A DNA stretch of 64,000 bases. It comes from Levilactobacillus brevis ATCC 14869 = DSM 20054. GTDB lineage: Bacteria; Bacillota; Bacilli; Lactobacillales; Lactobacillaceae. This document shows positions 6,906 to 14,669 of this stretch, piece by piece (the stretch's first letter is position 1; each line of letters starts with the position of its first letter). The position numbers and the translations under genes were made by a program. The notes under the pieces are model-generated. The model searched no databases, was not told where the DNA came from, and saw only the letters and a program-made list of their open reading frames with translations. The stretch spans positions 15,541 through 79,540 of the forward strand of contig NZ_AZCP01000004.1 in the NCBI RefSeq assembly GCF_001433855.1, written 5' to 3'.

Positions 6906-8252
6906 ATGTTTTCATTTCTGAAGCCCGCACCAGATGCTAAGGTGAAAGTTCCTGCTGAAAAAGTTGTGGGGACTTATCGTTTGCGGCAGACAGGTGTTTT
7001 GTTGTCGATTTGTATCGGTTATATTGGCTATTATATTATTCGTTTGATTTTTACAACCGAGCAAAATGACATCATGAAGGCGTATGGGTTTACCACCGCA
7101 GATATTGGGTTGGTTATGTCTTGTTTTGGGATTGGTTACGGGATTTCCAAGCTGTTCATGGGGGCACTGAGTGATAAGAGTAATCCGAAGTGGTATTTGG
7201 CCACCGGTCTCTTCATTTCCGCCATCCTGAACTTTGGCTTGGGCTCCACGCGTAACCTCTACGTGATGATGCTCCTCATGTTGGTCATGTCGGTGGCCCA
7301 AGGCATGGGTGCGGCGGCCTGTCAGCGAACCGTACAGCTATGGTGGGGGAAAAAGTGGCGGGGAACCGTCTATGCCGTCTGGTCTTCAGCGCATAATGCC
7401 GGTGCTTTTGCCTGTGTGGCCGTGGTCCAAATCGCCACGTTGATGTTTACGCATTCAATTGCGGCCGTCTTCTACACGGCATCGGTTGTCTCGATTGTCA
7501 TTGCCATCTTCATTGTCTTAGCGGGCGCCGATCGTCCGGCAACGGTGGGGTTACCTAGCATCGGCGAGTACACCGGTGACGAAGTCGTTTTAGATGATGG
7601 TCAGGCCACGAGGGCCGAATTAACTGATCTCTCTTTGTGGCAGATTTTCGTCCGGTACATTTTGACCAACAAGGTTGTCTGGGCTATCACGTTGACGTCG
7701 ATGTCATTATATTTAGTCCGTTACGGCATTATGAGTTGGATTCCGAGTTACCTGACGCAATTCAAAGGCTTTGATCCGGGAACGGCTAAATGGTTAGTTG
7801 GTATCTTTGAATTGGCCGCAGTTCCAGGCGTTATCTTGATGGGGGCCATTTCTGATTTACTGAAAGATCGGCGGGCGATCGTTTGTATCGGGTGTGTGAT
7901 CGGGTTACTGATCTGTCTCACGACGTACTTCTTTAGCACCAGTCATCTAGCGATTATTATTGTATTACTCATCATGGGTAGCTTGATTTACGCGCCTCTA
8001 ACTTTGGTGGGTCTGATGGTCAATGAGTCTGTGCCAAAGTTCGCGGTGGGGTCGTCGACAGGCTTCATGGGTTTCTTCCAGTATATCTTCGGTGAAACGT
8101 TGGCAACGGCTTTAATCGGAATTTTGGTAGCAAAATTTGGCTGGATTGCCAGCAACACGGTGCTTTACACGGCAGCTGGTTTAGCTTTGCTGTTACTGTG
8201 CTACATTGCCATTCATGAACATCACGTGGCAAAGATCGCGGCTGGCGAGTAG
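6906..8252 (+). CDS. Organophosphate:phosphate antiporter family MFS transporter
   Basis: A 448-residue membrane protein of the OPA family (UhpT/GlpT/PgtP/UhpC relatives), which exchange sugar phosphates or phosphoglycerates for inorganic phosphate. The N-terminal part has the family pattern YIGYYIIRLIF and GLVMSCFGIGYGISKLFMGALSDK; twelve membrane segments and a central cytoplasmic loop (near residues 205-245) follow. AGGAGATG precedes the ATG. UhpT-like hexose-phosphate uptake is the likeliest role, but glycerol-3-phosphate or phosphoglycerate transport cannot be ruled out. There is no two-component sensor next to it. A cre-like palindrome touches its promoter. Confidence 0.8.
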   Translation: MFSFLKPAPDAKVKVPAEKVVGTYRLRQTGVLLSICIGYIGYYIIRLIFTTEQNDIMKAYGFTTADIGLVMSCFGIGYGISKLFMGALSDKSNPKWYLATGLFISAILNFGLGSTRNLYVMMLLMLVMSVAQGMGAAACQRTVQLWWGKKWRGTVYAVWSSAHNAGAFACVAVVQIATLMFTHSIAAVFYTASVVSIVIAIFIVLAGADRPATVGLPSIGEYTGDEVVLDDGQATRAELTDLSLWQIFVRYILTNKVVWAITLTSMSLYLVRYGIMSWIPSYLTQFKGFDPGTAKWLVGIFELAAVPGVILMGAISDLLKDRRAIVCIGCVIGLLICLTTYFFSTSHLAIIIVLLIMGSLIYAPLTLVGLMVNESVPKFAVGSSTGFMGFFQYIFGETLATALIGILVAKFGWIASNTVLYTAAGLALLLLCYIAIHEHHVAKIAAGE

Positions 8253-8280
8253 TCTTTAAATTTGGTTTTGATGATATAAG

Positions 8281-8331
8281 AAAGGGACGCTAGACGTCGG
8301 CGATTATCGCCGGCTGCTAGCGTCTCTTTTT
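8281..8331. terminator. Strong bidirectional terminator
   Basis: A near-perfect long hairpin: GGGACGCTAGA with an inner CGGCGATTATCGCCG and CTAGCGTCTC, with A and T runs outside. It serves the OPA carrier (+) and the NmrA-like gene (-). Confidence 0.88.
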
Positions 8332-8342
8332 AGGTAACTTTT

Positions 8343-8957
8343 TTATTTCCAAGCAACGGTCATAAGTTGGCGTTCATTTTGAGGGTGTTCAACCTCATCG
8401 ACCAACGCCAAGGCCATATCGGCGTAACTGATGGTTGAATCGCCATGACGATCGTAGAGTAAGACATCGTGTCCAACTTGATATGATCCGGTTGCGTTAC
8501 CATCAGGCACGTAATTCATAGGTGGCGCCATATAAGTCCAGTTTAACCGGCTAGCCTGTAGAATCTGACGAGCCTGCAGATGCTTGCGGCTGGAATTACG
8601 CATAATTAATGGCAACTCATCGCCAACTGTTTTCTGTCGCGTTTCGTCTGTGAACAGAGTCGCACCAGAGCCTACCACGATTAAACGGGTATCGGTTCCA
8701 GTTAGTATCTCGACAAGATGTTGGTTAACCCGGGGGTAGTCACTCTTTTTGGAAGAAGCAAAGGCACAGATAACCACATCGAAGCCTTGTAGGTCAGCCG
8801 GGGTTAAAGCAAAAATGTCTTTTTCAATTACTGAAACAGGTTCTGTTAATTTGGCGGCGTTACGGACGACAGCGGTAACCGTGATTTTTCGGGTACGGGC
8901 AACTTCTAAAACAGCATTTCCAGTTTTACCGGTTGCACCAATAATAGCTAATTTCAT
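8343..8957 (-). CDS. NAD(P)-binding NmrA-like / atypical SDR protein
   Basis: A 204-residue Rossmann-fold protein. Residues 1-40 carry the nucleotide-binding start MKLAIIGATGKTGNAVLEVAR with the GATGKTG motif and an Arg (VVRNA) suited to NADP. No YxxxK catalytic pair is evident, as is usual for NmrA/YwnB-like atypical short-chain dehydrogenases, which act as reductases or redox sensors; RLNWTYMAPPMNY is typical of the family. AAAGGAG lies 9 bp before the ATG. It is monocistronic and converges on the OPA carrier. Function unknown. Confidence 0.83.
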   Translation of the reverse strand: MKLAIIGATGKTGNAVLEVARTRKITVTAVVRNAAKLTEPVSVIEKDIFALTPADLQGFDVVICAFASSKKSDYPRVNQHLVEILTGTDTRLIVVGSGATLFTDETRQKTVGDELPLIMRNSSRKHLQARQILQASRLNWTYMAPPMNYVPDGNATGSYQVGHDVLLYDRHGDSTISYADMALALVDEVEHPQNERQLMTVAWK

Positions 8958-9060
8958 TTTTAGATCTCCTTTAAAAGATGATGAAGAACGCTGATCTTAT
9001 CAAAAATCGGGGTTCCCAGTTGATGGATAATGTTAGGTCTTGAAGCACAAGATGCGTCAA

Positions 9061-10530
9061 TTATTGGACCGACTGTTTTTTAATTCTCGTCAAATAGATA
9101 TTGCCGATCTCAAGAATTAAGGCCACTAACAATAAAACAAACGCAACGATAAGGACACTCTTTATGCCAGCAAAGAGCACGTGATGCATGATTAACAATT
9201 GTGCCTTAGAGTCACTCGTCACCGCGGAATTGGTTAATCCGCTAATCTTGGCAGATGGCAACCCTAATTTTGTAGCCTGATGATTGACAACAATATTGAA
9301 CACTAGGCCATATATTGCCGTCATGATGGTCTGTCCGAGGGTATTAAACAACCGATTGAGTGTTGTTGCCACCGCTAAATCGTTACTGGTGACGGCCTCG
9401 CTAACCCCAACTTGTGAAGTTGTTAGTAACATTCCCAGTGCGATTCCCAATAGCGCACCAACAATGATGAAGAAAGCATAGTTGGGAGTCATGCCTAAAG
9501 CAAGTAGGACCAGCGTGCCAATGAGAGCAAATGATAGTGCCAGTACAGCCGTCAAATGATGATTCCGCTTTTTTGACAGGTAGCTACCAAACCGGGAGCC
9601 GCTATACCACAGTCCCGCTGTAGGAATTTGTGTTGCACCACCGGCCAACGCACTAGTTAATAAGATTCCTTGAGCCCACATTGGGATATAGACACTAAAG
9701 GAAATATAAAATCCCATACCAACAAAGGCCATCAGGTCCCACAATAACATGTCTTTATTTTTAAACAGATGTAAAGGAATAAGTGGGTCATGAGTGTTTC
9801 GCTCGATCCGCACAAATAAAAAGCCAAAGACAATAGCGACTAGAAGAAAGGCGATTGCCCAGATGACCGGCGTATGGGATTGTCCGATTAATTGGATCCC
9901 TAGTAAAAAGGCCAAAATGACGATTGATAAGCTGAGGCTTCCCCAAACATCGATCTTAGCGTGCCGCTCTTTTGATTCTTCGCGGAAAGCAAAGTAGACA
10001 ATCAGAATGGAAATAATGCCGATAGGAATGTTAATGAAGAACACCCAATGCCAATTCAACACATCGATAATCCAACCACCCAGGAGCGGGCCACATACTG
10101 CGGAAATACCGCCAAATGCAGCGGTAAAGCCAAATACACTTGCCCGTTGATCTACGGGATAAATTTCAGAAAAGATAATGAAAGGAATCGCCAACATGCC
10201 ACCGGCACCAATTCCCATAATGCCACGCGCAATGATTAACCAGATCATATTGGTTGCTAGGCCTTCAAGCAACGAGCCAATGACGAAGATGGCAGTTCCA
10301 AAAAGGAAACTTCTTTTGCGGCCGATAATGTCGGCAACGCGTCCCCAAATGGGCGTACCAATCGCATTGAATAAAAAGTATATGGTAAATCCCCAATTCA
10401 TTAATGATAGACCGTGTAAATCGGCCACAATGGTCGGCATCGCTGTTGAGATGATTGTGCCTTCAAATCCGGCCATGATATTTGCCAGTAATAAGCCAAA
10501 TGTAATGATCCGGCGTCTTGTTTCAGTCAT
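9061..10530 (-). CDS. MFS multidrug transporter, DHA2 family (14 TM)
   Basis: A 489-residue H+-coupled efflux carrier of the EmrB/QacA (DHA2) family with 14 hydrophobic segments. The first segment ends in the motif D1-like FEGTIISTAMPTIVADL; motif A reads GRVADIIGRKRSF and motif C (antiporter) GPLLGGWIID lies in TM5. AAGGGAAG precedes the ATG. It is divergently transcribed from a TetR gene, and a 15-bp-arm palindrome covers both promoters, so the TetR protein very probably represses it. Substrate unknown. Confidence 0.87.
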   Translation of the reverse strand: MTETRRRIITFGLLLANIMAGFEGTIISTAMPTIVADLHGLSLMNWGFTIYFLFNAIGTPIWGRVADIIGRKRSFLFGTAIFVIGSLLEGLATNMIWLIIARGIMGIGAGGMLAIPFIIFSEIYPVDQRASVFGFTAAFGGISAVCGPLLGGWIIDVLNWHWVFFINIPIGIISILIVYFAFREESKERHAKIDVWGSLSLSIVILAFLLGIQLIGQSHTPVIWAIAFLLVAIVFGFLFVRIERNTHDPLIPLHLFKNKDMLLWDLMAFVGMGFYISFSVYIPMWAQGILLTSALAGGATQIPTAGLWYSGSRFGSYLSKKRNHHLTAVLALSFALIGTLVLLALGMTPNYAFFIIVGALLGIALGMLLTTSQVGVSEAVTSNDLAVATTLNRLFNTLGQTIMTAIYGLVFNIVVNHQATKLGLPSAKISGLTNSAVTSDSKAQLLIMHHVLFAGIKSVLIVAFVLLLVALILEIGNIYLTRIKKQSVQ

Positions 10531-10578
10531 AGACTAGGCTTCCCTTCGTTATTTTTCAAGTCGTAACCAACGAGGAAC

Positions 10579-10660
10579 ACTATAGCACCCATTCTGAACA
10601 AAGTAAACAAAAAAAACTCTTTTTGTTCACTTTGATTTTTTAAAATAAAAATTGTATACT
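10579..10660. promoter_or_regulatory. Divergent promoters overlapped by a large palindromic operator
   Basis: Operator arms CAAAGTAAACAAAAA (10599-10613) and TTTTTGTTCACTTTG (10620-10634) match in 14 of 15 bases around a 6-bp spacer. The leftward promoter (-35 TTTACT at 10607-10602, 17 bp, -10 TATAGT at 10584-10579) and the rightward promoter (-35 TTGATT at 10632-10637, 17 bp, -10 TATACT at 10655-10660) both have their -35 inside the palindrome. This is the classic layout for a TetR repressor controlling itself and an efflux pump. Confidence 0.75.
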
Positions 10661-10694
10661 GTTTTTAACTTCGATAACGGGAAAGGAGCTTCCT

Positions 10695-11354
10695 ATGGCT
10701 ACTGAGAATGAACGGCGGCAACAAATGATTAGAAGAATTACCCAAACTATTGTCCAAAATGGGTTTGCAGATTTAAAAATGGAAAAAATCGCTAAATTAA
10801 TGGGCGTTAGCCGAACGAAAATGTATCAGTATTACTCATCCAAGACGGCCATAATGACGGATGTGGTTGCCAGATACCTAGAGTTCATGGCAACGCGATC
10901 CGTGCCGCAATCGGTGGATGCAAAAACTAGTGTTACAAATTTTCCGCAGGTCATCTTAAACTTGGCCAATTTGATTGCCTCCAGTTCACAAAAGTTTCGC
11001 CGTGATCTTGCGCAAGCTGATGAAGAACTTTCAGAGCAATTTGAAGAGAGTTATGCCAGTTGGTGTCACCAGGTTCGAGATTTTTTGACTAACGGGGTTA
11101 CCAACGGGGCCTTTAATTCCAGCTTGCAGCCGGAACTGTTCTTGATCCAGATGGAAGCCACCGTGGCGGCATTGATGCAGCCGCGGGTACTGACGCAACA
11201 TAAAGTTGTGACGCAAAATGTGTTACGGGAGTATTTACAGATGGTCATTACTCAGGTGGTTGCGCCGAAGTACCGCGCCCAAATCAACTTAGATGCCGTG
11301 GAACCGGACTTAGAACACTTAACCTTAAAGTATCAACAAACGTTAACAAAGTAG
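10695..11354 (+). CDS. TetR/AcrR regulator of the divergent MDR carrier
   Basis: A 219-residue repressor. The helix-turn-helix lies at about 25-65 (LKMEKIAKLMGVSRTKMYQYYSS), and the ligand domain ends in a basic tail. AAAGGAGC precedes the ATG. The divergent DHA2 carrier and the shared palindromic operator identify it as the likely local repressor, released by a drug or metabolite. It ends in a strong bidirectional hairpin. Confidence 0.87.
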   Translation: MATENERRQQMIRRITQTIVQNGFADLKMEKIAKLMGVSRTKMYQYYSSKTAIMTDVVARYLEFMATRSVPQSVDAKTSVTNFPQVILNLANLIASSSQKFRRDLAQADEELSEQFEESYASWCHQVRDFLTNGVTNGAFNSSLQPELFLIQMEATVAALMQPRVLTQHKVVTQNVLREYLQMVITQVVAPKYRAQINLDAVEPDLEHLTLKYQQTLTK

Positions 11355-11441
11355 GAATTATTTACACAGCCAAAAGAGTCGTATCATCCTATGACTAACC
11401 TTGATGAGTTGGGGCAATACTAGAGATGTTAGTTGCACAAC

Positions 11442-11485
11442 AAAACCGCTCTACGAAAATATGTGCTTTTCGTAGAGCGGTTTTT
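11442..11485. terminator. Bidirectional terminator
   Basis: AACCGCTCTACGAAAA pairs perfectly with TTTTCGTAGAGCGGTT around a 7-base loop, with A and T runs outside; it serves the TetR gene (+) and the nitroreductase (-). Confidence 0.9.
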
Positions 11486-11502
11486 ATGATGGGGATAGAA
11501 GG

Positions 11503-12249
11503 CTATTTGGTTAAAAATCCTTGTTGCTGCAATGCCTGTAAGATACCCGCTCGCTGTTGTGGATCACGACTCATTTCGCTCACGATATGGTGACTAAATG
11601 TTTCATCGCGCTGGTGAGTCCCCCGTTGCTGGTAGTAATCGTGGATGACCTGGTCATACGCCGCTAGTCGTGCATTATCAGCTGTCAGAGCTTGATACCC
11701 ATTGGTGAAGTGCATCAAGTCTTGAGGGAGCCGGGGTTTTTGTTCGGGATGTTCCGTAGGGTGGCCGATGGCTAGTCCCAATACCGGAAATGTCAGTTTT
11801 GGTAAATCTAACAGGTCAATCACCCGCGCGGCATCATTGAGAATACTCCCCATGATGGTACTACCTAAGTTCAGACTTTCTCCCGCCGTGACGATGGCCT
11901 CGGTAGCAATTGCGGCATCGAAAACGCCCGCCAGTAGCTTGTCTAAGCTGTGTAGATTCGTGGTTGTAGTGGCTGTAGGTGGGACCAACTGCTGATTACG
12001 ATATTGGTCAGCGACCATAACAAAGTAGTGGCCGGCTTTTTCCAACCAATGGTGGCCGGTGATATCACCGAGGACTGCTAGTTTAGCAGGATCAGTGACG
12101 CTAATAACGCTGTATTGTTGGGAAAAAGTGCTGGTAGCAGCATGTTGGGCCGCGGTAATTAATGTTGCCACTTCATCAGTTGTCAACTTTTCTGGCGTAA
12201 ATTGGCGAATGCTGCGATGGTTAAATAGGGTCGTTAAAGTTGGATTCAT
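11503..12249 (-). CDS. NfsA-like nitroreductase / NADPH flavin oxidoreductase
   Basis: A 248-residue FMN enzyme of the nitroreductase superfamily, NfsA/FRP branch. The N-terminal HRSIRQFTPEKL motif binds the FMN phosphate; GESLNLGSTIMGSI and VLGLAIGHPTEHPEQKPRLP are family landmarks. Such enzymes reduce nitroaromatics, quinones or free flavin with NADPH. Its ATG overlaps the last four bases of nrdI (ATGA), so the two are translationally coupled; this pairing suggests the reductase may supply electrons or reduced flavin to the NrdI flavodoxin, which is inference. Confidence 0.85.
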   Translation of the reverse strand: MNPTLTTLFNHRSIRQFTPEKLTTDEVATLITAAQHAATSTFSQQYSVISVTDPAKLAVLGDITGHHWLEKAGHYFVMVADQYRNQQLVPPTATTTTNLHSLDKLLAGVFDAAIATEAIVTAGESLNLGSTIMGSILNDAARVIDLLDLPKLTFPVLGLAIGHPTEHPEQKPRLPQDLMHFTNGYQALTADNARLAAYDQVIHDYYQQRGTHQRDETFSHHIVSEMSRDPQQRAGILQALQQQGFLTK

Positions 12250-12719
12250 GAGGCTGGAGTCACTTCCTTCAAGCGATTGACCAGCGCGTCGTAGATCCGG
12301 GTCTCATCTCTGGGAACCCCACGAAGCTCATAGTCAGCGATAAAGGGTACCCCAAAAGTCGTGGCATAGCGCTTAGCAGTGAGACAGTATTGCTCATTAA
12401 AGTTACGGTTACCACTACCCACAACACCCAGTAGTTGCTGAGCATTGTGGTGATAAGCAATGTACTCACCCAAGACGTTGGTCATCAATTCCTTAACGCC
12501 GTTGTCGATGCCATTGCCACCATCTAGGTAGGTGGGGACAAAGCAGAAGAATGGCTGTGTTTCATCCGTTAAATCGCTGGTTTCACTGATTTCTGTTGCG
12601 GTGATTTCCGGTAATTCCGGTTGGCTGGCGTGCTGCTTGGCAGCATAAGCCGTGAGATTTTCGACAAAATTGCGGGTGTTACCTTCAATTGAGATAAATA
12701 AAATCCGAATGGGTTGCAT
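12246..12719 (-). CDS. nrdI: NrdI-like flavodoxin
   Basis: A 157-residue FMN flavodoxin of the NrdI family, which delivers oxidant for assembling the dimanganese tyrosyl radical of class Ib ribonucleotide reductase (NrdEF). The FMN phosphate loop appears as ISIEGNTRNF at residues about 10-19; PTYLDGGNGIDNG and GVVGSGNRNFNEQYC are characteristic NrdI stretches. The strong GTGGAGG site supports the ATG. There are no nrdE, nrdF or nrdH genes beside it; it is instead coupled to an NfsA-like reductase. This is a standalone NrdI arrangement, so its partner reductase must be elsewhere or its role has shifted. Confidence 0.85.
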   Translation of the reverse strand: MQPIRILFISIEGNTRNFVENLTAYAAKQHASQPELPEITATEISETSDLTDETQPFFCFVPTYLDGGNGIDNGVKELMTNVLGEYIAYHHNAQQLLGVVGSGNRNFNEQYCLTAKRYATTFGVPFIADYELRGVPRDETRIYDALVNRLKEVTPAS

Positions 12720-12800
12720 GGGGGTTCCTCCACTTTCTGCTAGACTGATATCTTCTAGTGTACACGGATTTAAGCAAAATTGCTGTTAAGTTTTAACGAC

Positions 12801-12830
12801 TTGCCAAAGTGATTTAAGCTGTGGTATGCT
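12801..12830 (+). promoter_or_regulatory. Promoter of the ABC-F leader transcript
   Basis: -35 TTGCCA (12801-12806), an 18-bp spacer and -10 TATGCT (12825-12830) preceded by TGG. A transcript from here carries a ~210-nt leader before the ABC-F start. Confidence 0.6.
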
Positions 12831-12865
12831 GTGGCTACTTTAAGAAAGAACGAGGTATTCCGCCG

Positions 12866-12877
12866 ATGCGCAACTAA
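12866..12877 (+). CDS. Three-codon leader ORF (Met-Arg-Asn) before the ABC-F gene
   Basis: ATG CGC AAC TAA with GAGG 10 bp upstream (12852-12855), near the 5' end of the leader. Tiny leader ORFs are known in the attenuators of antibiotic-resistance ABC-F genes, where drug-stalled ribosomes alter leader folding. Translation is inferred. Confidence 0.35.
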   Translation: MRN

Positions 12878-12943
12878 TCAATCCACAACTGTTTGTCAGC
12901 TTCACCCGTTTAAGGGGTGGAGTGGGCCTGCAATTTGGGATTG

Positions 12944-13013
12944 ATGGTGCACCGACTGTTTGCTATAGGTAAGCAGAGGGCGCCATTTCCAATTGGGAAA
13001 TGCGTCTTTTTTT
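12944..13013 (+). promoter_or_regulatory. Transcription attenuator in the ABC-F leader
   Basis: A terminator hairpin CATTTCC (12984-12990) / GGAAATG (12996-13002) ends in a T8 tract (13006-13013), just 38 bp before the coding start. Its left arm can instead pair with ATGGTGC at 12944-12950 (GCGCCAT at 12980-12986, seven pairs with one G-U), which would disrupt the terminator. A further hairpin CACCC..GGGGTG lies at about 12903-12920. This is the layout of ribosome-mediated attenuators of ARE ABC-F genes such as vmlR or lmo0919. Confidence 0.6.
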
Positions 13014-13050
13014 GTGCGATCAATCCCGCTTTTTAAAAGGGGACGATTTT

Positions 13051-14571
13051 TTGACACAAGTAAAATTAACGAATTTAATCAAGGATTTAGCGGATGGTCG
13101 ACTATTCTCAGCCGATCGTTTGACCGCGCAAACTGGTGATTGCGTGGGCATTATCGGCGCTAATGGTGGTGGAAAAACGACACTGGCGCGGATTATTGCG
13201 GGGCAAGACGATGAGTTTAGTGGTCAACGGAACGTTACAGCTGACGTCGTTTTGGTGCCGCAATTGGCCCCCATGGATGGACAATCTGGTGGTCAAAGTA
13301 TGTTAGCGCGGGTGCGGCGGGCACTGGCACAACGGCCAGCTATTTTAATTTTGGATGAACCCTCAGCCAATCTGGATGACAATCATCAGCAGTGGTTGAT
13401 AGAGCAGCTGCGCCATTATTCAGGTTTGCTCCTGTTAATTTCGCATGATCGGGAGTTACTAACTGCTGTGACGACCGCGATCTGGTCACTAGACGACCAT
13501 GTTTATACGCAATTCAATGGCAATTTTGCTGCCTTCAATACGGTCCGTGAGCAACAACGGCAGACCGCCCAGAGTGCCTATCGGCAGGAACAAGTTGAAC
13601 GACGCAAGCTCAGACAAGCGGCCCAAGCTCGGCATGAAAAGGCCGCCCAAATTCGGCGGGGCAGTAATCGCATGAGTGCTGGTGAACGGGCCGACTCCAA
13701 GTCTGTACGCGAGCAAAATGCCGCGAAGATGGAACGGGGCGCCCGGGTCTTTCAAGATCGCGCCGACCGGCAGACGACGGCGGTCAAGCCGCATGAAGCA
13801 GCGGCAATGAAATTATTGGCGAGCGACTTGCCACCAGTGGTTGGCAAGCAGTTGATTACGGTCCGTAACCTGCACCTAAAACGGGAAAAACACGAGTTGC
13901 TAAGTGATGTGAATTTTCGCGTGACCCCGGGTGAACGGATTGCCTTAGCAGGACCGAACGGGAGTGGTAAATCAACGCTGATTACGGCCATTTTGACGGG
14001 CCAAGTGGGGACGCGCTTAGCCCCAAGTGCACGCGTGGGTTATTTTCAACAGGATATGGTGGCGGCGTTGCCCCTAACGCAAACGGTCTGGCAGGTTATC
14101 AGTGCAGCGACAGTTTTTGACAGCAATCGGACTAGGCAGGTCATGGGTGCATTTGGATTAAATGCCCGATTCTACAACCGGCCAATCGCCGAACTGAGCG
14201 GTGGCGAGCGGGTCAAGGTACAATTGTTAACGATTCTAGTTAGTGCAAGTAACTTATTGATTTTGGATGAACCCACCAACTATCTGGATTTACCAGCAGT
14301 TCAGGCACTAGAGGATTATTTAGTTGGCTATCCGGGCACCGTTTTGTTTGTGGCCCACGATCAGGTTTTTAGGAACCACGTGGCAACCCGGACGCTAGTG
14401 TTAGTAGACCATCAGCTACGCGACCCAGACCGGACAGCGCAAGGCATACCGGCATCTGATTTGCCCCGGTTACAGTTTGAATACGATCAAGCGATGATGG
14501 CCCCTGAGCTAGACCAGCAGCGATTGCGGGATCTACGTCAGCGAATTGCGGCAATAAAAGCCGCCCACTGA
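13051..14571 (+). CDS. ABC-F family ATPase, ribosome-protection (Msr/Vga/Lsa/Vml) type
   Basis: A 506-residue soluble protein with two fused ABC ATPase domains and no membrane segments. NBD1 has Walker A GANGGGKTT, the signature QSGGQ and ILDEPSANLD; a long basic, coiled-coil linker (RQTAQSAYRQEQVERRKL onward) leads to NBD2 with GPNGSGKST, LSGGERVKV and LDEPTNYLD. Such proteins bind the ribosomal E site and displace antibiotics from the peptidyl-transferase region. The chosen start is TTG at 13051, which has AAGGGGA seven bases upstream; the longer frame from 13000 would begin inside the attenuator hairpin. The leader suggests induction by ribosome-targeting drugs. It is followed by an MDR carrier 98 bp on. 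Drug spectrum unknown. Confidence 0.85.
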   Translation: MTQVKLTNLIKDLADGRLFSADRLTAQTGDCVGIIGANGGGKTTLARIIAGQDDEFSGQRNVTADVVLVPQLAPMDGQSGGQSMLARVRRALAQRPAILILDEPSANLDDNHQQWLIEQLRHYSGLLLLISHDRELLTAVTTAIWSLDDHVYTQFNGNFAAFNTVREQQRQTAQSAYRQEQVERRKLRQAAQARHEKAAQIRRGSNRMSAGERADSKSVREQNAAKMERGARVFQDRADRQTTAVKPHEAAAMKLLASDLPPVVGKQLITVRNLHLKREKHELLSDVNFRVTPGERIALAGPNGSGKSTLITAILTGQVGTRLAPSARVGYFQQDMVAALPLTQTVWQVISAATVFDSNRTRQVMGAFGLNARFYNRPIAELSGGERVKVQLLTILVSASNLLILDEPTNYLDLPAVQALEDYLVGYPGTVLFVAHDQVFRNHVATRTLVLVDHQLRDPDRTAQGIPASDLPRLQFEYDQAMMAPELDQQRLRDLRQRIAAIKAAH

Positions 14572-14669
14572 CCACAAATTTAGAGTTATTGAAAAATAAT
14601 CCTTACGAAAAATTATTTTTTCTGGTACAGTAATCCATTGTGTTGAACTGAAAGTGAGTGTGAAAACAA

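Noticed and set aside
13000-13050. Upstream extension of the ABC-F protein (17 residues from ATG at 13000)
   Set aside because: That ATG is inside the right arm of the attenuator terminator and has no ribosome site; TTG at 13051 has AAGGGGA at ideal spacing.
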